Of a DNA stretch of 64,000 nt, positions 8,645 to 18,181 are shown piece after piece. The stretch is from Verrucomicrobiota bacterium. GTDB taxonomy: Bacteria; Verrucomicrobiota; Verrucomicrobiia; Limisphaerales; J093. The DNA is taken from positions 682,001 to 746,000 of the forward strand of contig JAOSKK010000023.1 of NCBI GenBank assembly GCA_027493615.1, given 5' to 3'. Under the pieces are notes generated by a model. The model did not search any database, was not told the origin of the DNA, and saw only the letters and a program-made list of their open reading frames with translations. How positions within the stretch are numbered: the first letter of the stretch is position 1; each line of letters opens with the position of its first letter. Position numbers and translations under genes: made by a program.

Positions 8645-11600
8645 ATGAACGGCTCTCCAACACCACCGCGCCAGACCGAGCGTGATCTGTTCCTGGAAGC
8701 CCTCGAACGGCCGCCGGGTGAACGGGTCGCGTTTCTGGGCCAGGCCTGCGCCCACAACCCGTCGCTGCGGGCGGCGGTTGAGGCGTTGCTCCGGCATCAC
8801 CAGGAGGACAGCTTCATGAAGTCGCCGGCCATCGGCGGCTCGTCGGCCGCCGCGACCCAGGACCAGCCCGGCACCTCACCCCCGCGGCCGTGGGCGAACA
8901 ACCCGGGGACCAGGTCGGGCCTTACCGGCTGTTGCAGCAGATTGGCGAGGGCGGCGTGGGCGTGGTCTTCATGGCCGAACAGGAAGCCCCCGTACGCCGG
9001 CGGGTCGCCGTCAAGGTCCTCAAGCCGGGGATGGACACGAAGAGCGTGGTCGCCCGGTTCGAGTCGGAGCGGCAAGCCCTGGCGTTGATGGACCATCCGA
9101 ACATCGCCAAGGTGCTCGACGCGGGCAGCACCGCCGCGGGACGACCCTACTTCGTGATGGAACTGGTCCGCGGCATCCGGATCACGGATTACTGCGACCA
9201 GAACCGGCTCCCGACCGGTGACCGTCTGGGATTGTTCATCCAGGTCTGCCACGCCATTCAGCATGCGCATCAGAAGGGCATCATTCACCGCGACATCAAG
9301 CCCTCGAACATCCTGGTGACACTGCACGATGGTGTGCCAGTACCCAAGGTCATCGACTTCGGCATCGCCAAGGCCACCGACCAGCGACTGACGGACAAGA
9401 CGTTCTTCACCGAGTTCCATGCCTTCATCGGCACCCCCGCGTACATCAGTCCCGAACAGGCCGAGATGAGCGGGCTCGACATCGATACCCGCACCGACGT
9501 CTACAGCCTGGGCGTGCTGCTGTACGAAATGCTCGTGGGCCGGACGCCGTTCGACGCACAGCAGCTCTGGTCGTCCGGCCTGGACGGGATGCGGCGCACC
9601 ATCCGCGAGGAGGAGCCGACCCCGCCTTCCACCCGGCTGCGGCTGTTGTCCGAAGCCGACCGGACGACCACGGCGCAGCGGCAACAGGCGGAGCCCGCCC
9701 GACTCGCCAGTCTCTTGCGGGGCGACCTGGATTGGATCGTGCTCAAGGCACTCGAGAAGGACCGCACGCGACGGTATGCGACGGCGAATGACCTCGCCCA
9801 GGACATCCGCCGATACCTCGACAACGAACCGGTCCTGGCGCGTCCCCCCACCGCGGTCTACCGGTTTCAGAAGCTCGTGCGGCGAAATCGGCTCGTGTTC
9901 GCCGGGGCAGCCGCGTTTGCCGCGGCGCTCGTCATCGGTCTCGCGCTTTCGACCTGGCAGTTCCTCGAGAAAAGCGCGGCCTACCGGCGGGCAGTCCGCG
10001 CCGAACACGAACAAGGCCGCCTGCGTGAGCAAGCCGAAGCGGCACGAGAGGCCGCCGAGATCCAGGCCCTGGCCGCAAGACGCCGGGCCTATGCCGCCGA
10101 CATGAACCTGGTGCAGCAGGCCCTGGCGGCGAACAACCTGGGCCGGGCGCAGGAGCTGTTGAATCGCCACCGGCCGGAAGGGGAATCCCAAGGTCGAAGT
10201 CCGAAACCCGAAGGTCGAAGTTCCCTGTCCGAAGCTCCTCCAACGCTCAACATTCAACCGCCAACGTTCAACGTTCAACCTCCTGTCGACCTGCGCGGTT
10301 GGGAATGGCGGTACCTGTGGCAGCAATGCCGGAGCGACGCCCTGTTCACCCTGTGTCAGCTTTCCAACGAGGTCGCCGCCTTGAGTGTGTCGCACGATGG
10401 CAAGTGGGCGGCCCTCGGCGAGTCCCGGGACCAGGGAATCTCCATCTGGGACCTGCGGGCTCGGCAGGAGATCGCCCGCTTTCCGGCGGGTGAAGGCAGC
10501 GAACAGGTCGCGTTTTCGCCGGTGGCACCCCTGCTGGCGTTCTACGTGTCGGACCGCCCCAACGCCGGCGGTTCGCGGACGTTCGGCGGTCGCGTCCGGC
10601 TTTGGGACGTGACGGCCCGCCGCGTCGTGCAGGAGGTTCCGGTGAGCCGTTCGTGTCAGGCGCTCGCCTTTTCCGACGATGGGACCCACTTGTTCACCAC
10701 CGCCGGGGACTCCGAAGCCACCGTTTGGAGTGTGGCAGACGGATCTCCGGTGAGGAGCATCAAGCTGCCTCCGTCGGACACTCCGGAGGGACGTCCTCCC
10801 CTGGGACCCCGCACGACGGTCACCGGGGATCTCAGCCTGGCCGCCCAGGCGATCGGGGGCGGTCGAGTCCGCGTCGTAGACCTGGTTTCAGGCCGGGTGC
10901 TCTGGACAGCACCTGCCGCGGAGGAAGAAGTGACGGCCCTGGCCTTCTCCAGAGATGGCCGGTGGCTGGCCTCGGGCGCTGGCTTCGTGGAATCGGCGGT
11001 CCGCCTCTGGGACGTGACGACGGGCCGCGAACTGGCGCGGTTGGAGGGCCACCGCACCTACGTGCGGTCCCTGCTGTTCTGGCCGGACGGCGAGATGCTC
11101 GCGTCTGCCAGCGGCGATCAGACGATTCACTTGTGGGACATCGGCAGCCTGGCGGCCTCCCTGCCGCCTCCGGTCCAGTCGGGTCCGGACTCGACACCTG
11201 CCAAGGAACCCTTGCGGCACCGCCCGGCGCGACCGCGAGTGACTGAGGTGCGCCCTTCTGCCACACTGCGCGGTCACCGTTTGGAGGTGTGGAGCCTGGC
11301 TTTGTGTCCGGACAACACCACCCTGGTCAGCGGCTGCAAGGACGGGTCGGTGTACGTCTGGGACACGGCATCCCTGCGGCGTGAGCGGGTCCCTGTGACC
11401 TTGCCGGTGCCGGTGCATGCGTGGAGCTTCGGACCGGACGGCCCGGCGATCGTGGCTCTGGATGAACAAGGCCGTGTCGCCCTCTGGCAGGGGGTGGACT
11501 TCCAGCAGAGCCACACGGTGCTGGAACTCGGGGCACATCCAGGCGTCACCCTCTTCTCACCGGACGGGCGCCATCTGGCCACGGGCTCGCCGGAAGGGAA

Positions 11601-12314
11601 GACCCGGGTTTGGGACCTGCAGGAAGGCGGCCTGTTGCGGGAGCTGGTCGGGGAGGACGGACGGGAATTCCCGGTCACTTTTCTGGCCCGCTCGGGTCAT
11701 CTGGTCACCCAACAAGGTCGAGGCGGCGATTTCCGGGAGTGGGACCTGCAGACCGGAAATGAGGTCCGACGTTGGCGCCCCCCACGTCCGGCTTCCCGTC
11801 GAAGTCTGTCTTCTCTCCGGACGGACAGTGGCTTCTTGTCCTGGAGGGTGACGGCGGCGGGCGGTTGCGCCGGTTGGTGGACGGGGAGGAAACCCCGTTC
11901 GCGTTCGACCTCCGGCAGGTGAGTGCAGCCGCCTTTTCACCGGACGGCCGGTGGTTCGCCGCGGCGAGTGTCCTGGGTGTTGGCCAGCTCTGGGACGCGA
12001 CCACGGTCGGGATGCGGGCCACGCTGCAGGGCTTCCTTCAGGGTCTGCACTCTGTCAGCTTCTCACCGGATGGTCAGCGGCTGGCCATCGGCAGCAACGG
12101 GAACGAGGCCATCAAGCTCTGGGACGTGGCCAGTCTGCAAGAACTGCTCACGCTGCCGGGCCAAGGGTCCATCTTCAGTACCACGGCCTTCTCTCCGGAC
12201 GGGAACGTGCTCGCCTCGAGCAACAGCGAGGGTCTCCTTCATGTCTGGCGCGCGCCGTCCCTCGAGGAAATCGCCCGGGCGGAAGCCGGGGACGCTGAGC
12301 CGGTCCGTCGGTAA
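8645..12314 (+). CDS. Transmembrane Ser/Thr protein kinase with WD40 propeller
   Basis: Eukaryotic-type kinase of the PVC-specific architecture. The N-terminal helical domain ([19 protein letters not shown] 8645) is followed by the kinase domain at about 8920-9760, with glycine loop [10 protein letters not shown], Lys in [20 protein letters not shown] and a SPEQ activation segment. A membrane helix lies near 9895-9960, then a coiled coil rich in Arg/Glu/Ala, a repeat-derived linker (10187-10287), and at least a dozen WD40-like blades (FSPDG..LA..S...IHLWD). The kinase faces the cytoplasm and the propeller probably the periplasm. Frameshifts lie in C runs at 8879-8883 and 11778-11783. It converges with an ECF sigma operon; kinases of this type are known to be linked to such sigma factors. 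Confidence 0.88.
10239..10280 (+). repeat. Heptamer array inside the kinase coding sequence, 6 in-frame units
   Basis: Six 7-bp units of the YYCAACG family encode a 14-residue linker ([14 protein letters not shown]) between coiled coil and propeller. Just upstream, 10190-10224 carries two copies of AAGGTCGAAGT. Because three units equal 21 bp, gain or loss of three units keeps the frame. The same repeat family stands upstream of the gene at 8439-8501. Confidence 0.85.
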
Positions 12315-12375
12315 CGGACGCCCTGTCTGACGACGAGACTGCCGGGAAGGTCTGGGGCCCGTCTCGCGGAATCCC

Positions 12376-12585
12376 TCAATCCAACACGAATTCCACCGGG
12401 CAGGGTGTCCTGCGTTGGGCACGGAGCCGCTGCACCGCGGCGGGCATCTCGACCGCATAGCGCTCGCACAGCGCGAACGCAGCCTCGGGGGACACGCGGG
12501 CCGAGCGGTCGTCCGCACCGGACCAATCGGGCAGGTCCAAGGTCTCAGGGGGCGTTGGGTCGCTGGACTCGGAGGAGTCTTTCAT
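12376..12585 (-). CDS. Small protein downstream of the nucleotidyltransferase
   Basis: 69 residues, ATG 12585, overlapping the end of the nucleotidyltransferase gene by 41 bp. It is acidic and Ser/Pro-rich at the N-terminus (MKDSSESSDPTPPE), then one helical segment (SPEAAFALCERYAVEM) and a basic C-terminal part. No known domain is recognised. The tight overlap suggests translational coupling and a joint function with the upstream gene, for example as an antitoxin-like partner or small accessory subunit; that is inference from position only. Confidence 0.55.
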   Translation of the reverse strand: MKDSSESSDPTPPETLDLPDWSGADDRSARVSPEAAFALCERYAVEMPAAVQRLRAQRRTPCPVEFVLD

Positions 12586-13072
12586 GCAGTTCGGGCGGGC
12601 CGTACTTAAAGAACAGTTCCCGCCATTCGGGTGCGGCGACGTCGAGGCGGTTCGCGCGCACCAAGCCGATCACGTCCTCAACGTCCTTCCCCATCCGGCC
12701 CGCGTGACCATGCCGTATGGCGTGCGCCTTGAGGGCCAGCAAATGTCGGAGACAGACCATGCGGACGCTGGCGGCGGCCACGGGTGCCTCCACGGCGGCG
12801 GCCTCCAGTTGTCGGTAGGTGTCCTCGCTCACGATCATCAGATCCAAGGGCAAAGTCACGGCATCCGGCGGGTTGAACTGGATGAAGGTGGGGCCCTCGC
12901 CGTGCAGGGTGTAACCGAGTGCCAGCGCCAACGCACGCCATCCCTGCGCTGCCGGACGCGACACGACCAGGTCGAGATCAAAGGTGTTCCTCGGGTGACC
13001 GTGCGCGATGACGGCGTGCCCTCCCACCAGCAGGAACGGCAACCCGCCCTCGCGGGCGCGCTGAGCCAGCAC
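12545..13072 (-). CDS. Nucleotidyltransferase-fold protein (MNT/AbiEii-like)
   Basis: 175 residues from GTG 13072. The minimal nucleotidyltransferase signature is present: VGGHAVIAHG followed by TFDLDLVV, where the two Asp of the DxD pair should bind metal. A downstream helix LRHLLALKAHA and GRMGKDVEDVIGLVRANRLD resemble the helical part of AbiEii/DUF1814-like and related proteins that modify tRNA or protein, often as toxins. It starts 9 bp after the ECF sigma stop and overlaps the small protein downstream, so the three probably form one operon. I cannot tell a true toxin-antitoxin pair from a housekeeping nucleotidyltransferase. Confidence 0.7.
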   Translation of the reverse strand: MLAQRAREGGLPFLLVGGHAVIAHGHPRNTFDLDLVVSRPAAQGWRALALALGYTLHGEGPTFIQFNPPDAVTLPLDLMIVSEDTYRQLEAAAVEAPVAAASVRMVCLRHLLALKAHAIRHGHAGRMGKDVEDVIGLVRANRLDVAAPEWRELFFKYGPPELHERLLRVQRPNAP

Positions 13073-13081
13073 GGTGAGGGT

Positions 13082-13634
13082 TCATCCGCTGATCTCCCGT
13101 CGCAACCAGGCTCGCGCGTAGGTCCAGAGCCGCTCCGTGGTGCGCAGCGACAGGCCGAGGGCGCCGGCGGCCTCCTCCATCGTCATCCCCACGAAGTACC
13201 GCAGCTTCACCACGCTGGCGGCCTGCGGGTCCCTCGCCGCCAGGAGATCCAGGGCCTCGTCAATCGCCAGCATCTCCTCGGAAGGCGCGGCCAGGACGAG
13301 GTGCGATTCGTCCAACTCCTCCCGTTGGGCGCCACCGCCCCGTTTGAGGCTGCGCTTGCGCCGGGCGGATTCGACCAAAATGCGGCGCATGGCCTCCGCC
13401 GCCACGCCGAAGAAATGAGCCCGGCCGGCGAACTTTTTCGTTGCCGTCCCCGATCATCCGCAACCACGCCTCGTGAACGAGCGCCGTCGGCTGAAGAGTG
13501 TGACCGGCCGCTTCGTGCGCCATCTTGTGGGCGGCGATCCGGCGCAACTCGTCGTACACGCGGGGCAACAACTCTTCGGCCGCCTGGGATTCCCCGCGGT
13601 GCATCGCCTCGAGCAGGCGCGTCACGTCGCTCAC
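13082..13634 (-). CDS. ECF-type RNA polymerase sigma factor (TIGR02999-like)
   Basis: Sigma-70 family factor of the Acidobacteria/Verrucomicrobia type. GTG 13634 gives the family's usual opening (SDVTRLLEAMHRGE). Region 2 is LLPRVYDELRRIAAHKMA with HTLQPTALVHEAWLRM, and region 4 is LDLLAARDPQAASVVKLR plus the helix-turn-helix GMTMEEAAGALGLSLRTTER. The two halves lie in different frames, and the break is in a TTTTT run at 13434-13438 (one base too many). Total is about 183 residues, the normal length. No anti-sigma factor is adjacent. This subfamily is usually encoded beside a Ser/Thr kinase, and one lies convergently downstream, so phosphorylation control is a reasonable inference. Confidence 0.85.
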
Positions 13635-13711
13635 GGCCGGGAAGATGCTCCGGTCACCCGCCTGCGTCCAGAGCGTGAGCGAGCAACATGCGGGCTGTTC
13701 CATCCTCGGGC

Positions 13712-13880
13712 TGGGGAGCGCACCCGCCTCAGGTTGGGGAGCGCACCCGCCTCGGGTGCTGTGGCGGGCGCCCCGCCCGCCACGTCGGTCCAGGCGGCGG
13801 ATCCCGGACAGACCACCTGCAGAAGCGCTGACCAGCGAGGGCGCCGGTCGGTACACGCGAGGGCGCGTGTGCTCCCTTTT
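13712..13880. repeat. Interspersed repeat element with GGGAGC/GCTCCC ends
   Basis: Two direct copies of TGGGGAGCGCACCCGCCTC (13712-13730 and 13735-13753) are followed by a GC palindrome (GGCGGGCGCCCCGCCCGCC). The element closes with ACGCGAGGGCGCGTGTGCTCCC near 13856-13880, whose end is an imperfect inverted copy of the beginning. It fills most of the gap between the sigma factor and the CotH remnant. I see no gene in it. Confidence 0.5.
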
Positions 13881-13962
13881 CCAGACGGCCTCGTCGTGGC
13901 TGGGCAGTTCCCTGGAGACTTGGCGGTTTTCAGGTCCGGTCTGCGCTTGTACGGACAAGCGC

Positions 13963-14604
13963 ATGAATCTGATGACGACGATGGACACTGAGCGCGGGAG
14001 GAACTCGTTGCGACGAGGCACCGACGCGAGCCTGATGAACGAGGTGCTGGCGTATCGCCTTTATCGGGACGCCGGGGTTCCCGCCCCGCGAACCGCCTAT
14101 GCACGGGTCTTCGTGACGGTGCCCGGACAGCACGACCGGAAGTACTTCGGCCTGTATTCGATGACCGAGGCGGATGATGCGACGTTTGCAGCGCGCATCG
14201 GGGAGTTCATCGACCTGCCCGGGTTCGCGCGGTTCATGGCGGTGATGGTGTATCTGTCAGACCTGGATGGGATCCTGGGTCCGGGGCAGAACCTCTACCT
14301 GCATCTTCACCCCAGGAGCCCGCACGTCCGGTTCATCCCCTGGGACCAGGACCGTTCCTGGGGACAGTTCAACCGGGCCAGTCAGGAGCAACGCGACAAG
14401 CTGAGCATCCACCGGCCGTGGCAGGGAGAGAACTTCTTCCTGGAGCGCATGTTCAAGGTGGAGACTTTCAGTTCGGCGGAGCTCCGCGGCGGGAGCAGGG
14501 TGCTGCTCCGCCTCGACCCGGCCCCACCCCCAGAAACGATCTGCCTGCGCCCGAATGTCAGCCCTTTCCTGAGCAGAGGAACTGAATCCAGCTTCCGGGA
14601 ATGA
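13963..14604 (+). pseudogene. Degraded CotH-family (spore-coat-kinase-like) gene
   Basis: Two blocks are recognisable as CotH kinase-like sequence: DASLMNEVLAYRLYRDAGVP with YFGLYSMTE (14025-14170), and FIDLPGFARFMAVMVYLSD, DGILGPGQNLYL and FIPWDQDRSWGQF (14205-14370). They are joined directly, although the family normally has a long segment between them. The N-terminal part is missing, and after about 14460 the frame carries low-quality sequence with no family resemblance. Unlike other genes here, this one has lost whole blocks rather than single bases, so it is a true remnant. It sits between an interspersed repeat and the PQQ gene. Confidence 0.65.
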
Positions 14605-14630
14605 CCCAGACCCAAACCAAGTCCCAAGCC

Positions 14631-16070
14631 ATGAAGACGAAGACTCCCCGACCTCGCCAGCCGTTGCTCGTGACCATCCTTGGCTGGATGCTCCTGATGC
14701 CTTGTGCCAATGCCGCGGATTGGCCGCAGTACCTCGGGCCTCATCGGAACAGCACTTCACCCCAGCAGGGGATCCTCCGTGCCTGGCCGCCGCAGGGCCC
14801 TGAACTCCTCTGGACGGTCCCGGTGGGCCGGGGTTTCGGCGGGCCTGCGATCCAGGACGGCAAAGTGTACCTGCTCGATCGCGATGACGCCGTCGGCGAC
14901 ACGCTGCGTTGCCTGGACCTCGCGAATGGTAAAGAACTTTGGCACTTCGCCTATGCCGCTCCGGGAACGGCCATGTTCCCAGGGTCCCGCAGTGTGCCGA
15001 CGGTCGACGGGAATCACGTCTACACCTGCGGGCACAATGGCGACCTGTATTGCCTGGACCTGAAAACGCACCAACCCGTCTGGAACGGAAATGTCTGGAC
15101 GGACTTCGGCGGGGCGCCCAACACCCGCTCCTCGGGGTCGGCCGGGACGGGACGGGAACGGCCAGGCGGGGACGCCTCCCCAGCGGCCAGGTTCCCGATG
15201 TGGGCCATCACGCAGAATCCCCTGATCCACGGCGATCTACTCATCGTGGCTTCCCAGGCTCCGGAGGCTGGCGTGGTCGCTTACGACAAGCTCACCGGCG
15301 TGGTGAGGTGGAAAACGCCGCCCCTGGGCCTCATCAGCTACGCCAGCCCGGCAATCGTCAAGGTGGACGGGGAAGACCATGTGGTGATGGTGACGTCTTC
15401 CACCAATCCCTTTCAGCGGACAAGCCCGGTGGATGAACTGGGCAACGTCGTCGGGTTGGAGCCGCGCACGGGCAACATCCTGTGGAAATACACGAACTGG
15501 AGCTGCCACATTTCGGTGGCGAGCGCCTTGGACGCGGGCGACAACCGGGTCTTGGTGGTGGGCGGCTACGAACTCGGGGCCACGATGATCAAGGTCGAGA
15601 AAGCGGCCGACGGCAGCTACCAGACCCGGGAACTCTTCACGACAACCGACTTCGGCGATCAGACCAAGCCGCCGATCCAGCACAACGGCTACTTCTACGC
15701 CCAATACGGCACCAACAGCCGGCGTGAGGGCCTGGTGTGCCTGAGCATGGAAGGCAAGATCATGTGGAAGACCCGGCGTTCGCCCGACTTCAACAAGGGC
15801 AGCATGATCCTCGCCGACGGCTTGATTCTGGCCACCGACGGGGCGAAGACGCTGTATCTCATCGAGCCGGATCCTTCGGGCTTCAAGCCACTGGCCTCGG
15901 CGGAAGTGTTTCCGGAAGGACCTGCAGGAGCGGGGGATGACATCGCGTCACGCGTGGGCGGTCGGAACCAGAATTGGGCGCCCATGGCGCTGGCCGATGG
16001 CAAGCTCCTGCTGCGAGACCAGACCCAGTTGAAGTGCGTCGCCGTGGCCAACACTCGGGCCGCAAAGTAA
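14631..16070 (+). CDS. Exported PQQ-type beta-propeller protein
   Basis: 479 residues from ATG 14631 (an in-frame ATG at 14601 is possible) with a signal peptide ending NAA before DWPQYLGPHRN, the usual mature start of this family. Propeller blades repeat the pattern GKVYLLD..LRCLDLANGKELWHF, VYTCGHNGDLYCLDL, VVAYDKLTGVVRWKT and ILWKYTNW. This is the PQQ-like (pyrroloquinoline or BamB-type) propeller fold. It lacks an attached dehydrogenase domain, so it is probably a binding or scaffolding protein in the periplasm rather than a quinoprotein enzyme. No frameshift is seen. A second propeller gene follows in the same direction, 150 bp away. Confidence 0.82.
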   Translation: MKTKTPRPRQPLLVTILGWMLLMPCANAADWPQYLGPHRNSTSPQQGILRAWPPQGPELLWTVPVGRGFGGPAIQDGKVYLLDRDDAVGDTLRCLDLANGKELWHFAYAAPGTAMFPGSRSVPTVDGNHVYTCGHNGDLYCLDLKTHQPVWNGNVWTDFGGAPNTRSSGSAGTGRERPGGDASPAARFPMWAITQNPLIHGDLLIVASQAPEAGVVAYDKLTGVVRWKTPPLGLISYASPAIVKVDGEDHVVMVTSSTNPFQRTSPVDELGNVVGLEPRTGNILWKYTNWSCHISVASALDAGDNRVLVVGGYELGATMIKVEKAADGSYQTRELFTTTDFGDQTKPPIQHNGYFYAQYGTNSRREGLVCLSMEGKIMWKTRRSPDFNKGSMILADGLILATDGAKTLYLIEPDPSGFKPLASAEVFPEGPAGAGDDIASRVGGRNQNWAPMALADGKLLLRDQTQLKCVAVANTRAAK

Positions 16071-16221
16071 TGATGTGACAAAGCCATCGATGCTGGTTGA
16101 ACTGACCACCTGGTTACTGTCGAGGCTCCTCCCGATGCGCTCGGGGCGGGGGGCCCAACGGTGGCGTACGTGCCGATTCTCTCTGAACCTCAAACAACCC
16201 ACGTCTTTCCCAGCGTCTCTC

Positions 16222-17425
16222 ATGGCCCTTTTTGGGCGCGGTATTGTTGCTGGCTTGAACATTCGCGGATGACTGGCCCCAATGGCAGGGACCAGACCGC
16301 AATGCCATTTCGAAGGAGACCGGCCTGCTCCAGGAATGGCCGGAAGGCGGCCCACCGCTGGCCTGGAAGGTCACCGGACTCGGGGGTGGCGACAGCGCCC
16401 CTGCCATCGCTGCGGGACGCGTCTTCGGCATGGGCACGCGGGGCGACGACGAGCTGGTCTGGGCCTTGTCCGAGAAGGACGGGAAGGAACTCTGGATGGC
16501 GCGCCTGGGACCAGCGGTTCAACAGGGCATGCCCCAGTCCAGGGAAGGGCCGGGATGCACGCCCACGGTCGATGGGGACCGGCTGTACGTCCTGGGGATG
16601 GGCGGCAGTCTGGCGTGTCTGCAGGTCGCCGACGGCAAGGTGGTCTGGGAGCTCAACCTGGTCACCGACTTCGGGGGCATCGTGCCGACCTGGAGCTACC
16701 GGGAATCACCGCTGATTGATGGCGACAAACGGATCTGCACTCCCGGCGGCGATGACGCGTTGCTGGTGGCGCTCGACAACCGGACCGGCAAGATCGTCTG
16801 GAAGAGCCGGATGCCCGGCGCTCCAGCGGACGCCGCCCCTGCCCCTGGGAGTCCCGCGGCGGCCAGTGGTCGCGGCGGTGGAGGAGGACCCGGCGGTCCT
16901 GAGGGTGCAGGCGCCCCGATGGGGGCCAGCATTCCCGGTGCTGGTTCGCCCGGGGCCGTGAGCGGCACCCGGGATCCGGGCTTGTTCCAGAGCGAGCGCT
17001 TTGTCATGCGCGCCTTCTCGAGCAAGCTGCCGAATGGCCCATACCTCGCCAAGCTCTACTTCGCGGAGACCTATGAAGGGATCACCGGCCCCGGCCAGCG
17101 CGTCTTCTTGTTCAACGTGCAGGGGAAGGAGTTCAAGGACTTCGACATCTGGCAGAAGGCGGGCGGTCCCCGGCGCGCCTACCTCGAGACGGTCCCCGTT
17201 GTGGTCACCAATGGGGAGTTCCGCATCCTGTTCACACCCCAGGTCGAGAACCCGGCGATCAAGGCGATCGAAGTCATCACCCAATCCGTGGCTGAGGGCG
17301 CGGTAGCTTCTGCGCCGACCCTGCGGGTCAAGGCAGGCGTGTCCGAACCGTTCACCGACTCCAGCGGACAGGTGTGGCACCCGGACAGTGGCTTCGAAGG
17401 CCAGCGTCAATACTTGCAACTGACC
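16222..17425 (+). pseudogene. Broken PQQ-propeller gene joined to permuted malectin pieces
   Basis: The first part is a second PQQ-like propeller ([12 protein letters not shown], then [19 protein letters not shown] and [16 protein letters not shown]), but it stops after about three blades near 16820. Its signal peptide is broken twice: T5 at 16229-16233 probably should be T4, and TGA 16256 stands where Trp is expected. A Gly/Ala/Pro-rich linker leads to the C-terminal two thirds of a malectin domain ([39 protein letters not shown]). This is followed by the N-terminal third of another malectin domain ([19 protein letters not shown]). Neither malectin domain is complete. The layout suggests deletion between tandem modules. 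The frame stays open into the downstream sigma gene, which I regard as accidental. Confidence 0.65.
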
Positions 17426-17429
17426 GCCG

Positions 17430-17629
17430 ACGCGCTCCTCGGCGTCGCAGCGCAGAGATCGCCTTCGCTGGTGAAGACCACGGTGTCCCGACGCGGACCC
17501 GCACAATCCGAGTCAACCACGCAGAACCGGCTGGCGCCGGTGGAAGCAGCACACCCCAAACCCCTTCCTCCCCGGATGTCCAAAGCTCGCGCTTCGTCGG
17601 AAGTAAGGGTACAGAAAGCGTCCTGCGGA
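17430..17629. other. Spacer between malectin remnant and sigma gene
   Basis: Although open in the plus frame, this 200 bp reads as low-quality protein. It contains the stretch CGTCGGAAGTAAGGG then ACAGAAAGCGTCCTGC just before the sigma start, which looks like interspersed-repeat sequence rather than coding sequence. I see no gene. Confidence 0.4.
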
Positions 17630-18181
17630 ATGTCGGCTGACTCCCATCGTTCCTCCGATGCCCCCTCCGCCGCGCAGCAGCGGTTCCTGTCGCTGTTCCT
17701 GCGCAGCGAACGCGAGATTTTTCGTTACGTGGCCGCGCTGGTTCCCAACGTGACGGACGCCGAGGACATCGTGCAGCAAACGGCCATCGCCCTCTGGGAG
17801 AAGTTCGACGCCTATGACCCCACACGCCCCTTCACGCCCTGGGCCTGCCGTTTTGCGTTGAACAAGGCGCGCCAATGGATCGAGCGGCGCCAGCGCTGGC
17901 AGGCCCTGCTGGATCAGGGGTTGGCCGAGGAGTTGGCCCTGCGACGGCAGGCGCTCCAACCCGAGTTTGAGCGCCGGTTTCGACACCTGGAGGACTGCCT
18001 CGGCAAACTGCCGTCCGCCCAGCGCGCGCTGGTGCAGGCCTTCTACTACGAGCGCGTCGATGTCGAGTCGCTGGCCGCGCGTTCCGGACGGACGGTCGCC
18101 GCGACCTACAAGATGCTCCAGCGCATCCGGCACGCGCTCCAGCGCTGCGTCGAGGATCAGTCCGAACCGGAGCTGGCATGA
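17630..18181 (+). CDS. Sigma-70 family factor (Rhodopirellula/Verrucomicrobium type, TIGR02989-like)
   Basis: 183 residues from ATG 17630. Region 2 motifs: [39 protein letters not shown] and [16 protein letters not shown]. Region 4: [18 protein letters not shown] then [20 protein letters not shown] as helix-turn-helix. The stop overlaps the start of the FecR-LamG gene (ATGA at 18178-18181), so the two are translationally coupled. This is the classic PVC pair, in which the membrane FecR-like protein is the presumed anti-sigma or sensor partner. Because the pair stands at the head of the xylan-enzyme genes, it may control them; that is inference from order only. Confidence 0.85.
   Translation: MSADSHRSSDAPSAAQQRFLSLFLRSEREIFRYVAALVPNVTDAEDIVQQTAIALWEKFDAYDPTRPFTPWACRFALNKARQWIERRQRWQALLDQGLAEELALRRQALQPEFERRFRHLEDCLGKLPSAQRALVQAFYYERVDVESLAARSGRTVAATYKMLQRIRHALQRCVEDQSEPELA

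Noticed and set aside
14025..14460. CotH remnant as another sequencing-error gene
   Set aside because: Whole conserved blocks are missing within one open frame, which single-base errors cannot explain.
16430..18181. One continuous frame joining PQQ propeller, malectin and a sigma factor
   Set aside because: The segment 17430-17629 is not protein-like, the sigma factor has its own ATG and normal length, and the malectin parts are incomplete. Read-through is accidental.
17630..18181. Heme-responsive FecI/FecR system
   Set aside because: The FecR-like partner carries a LamG domain, and no TonB receptor or iron-uptake gene is near; a glycan-linked role is more likely.
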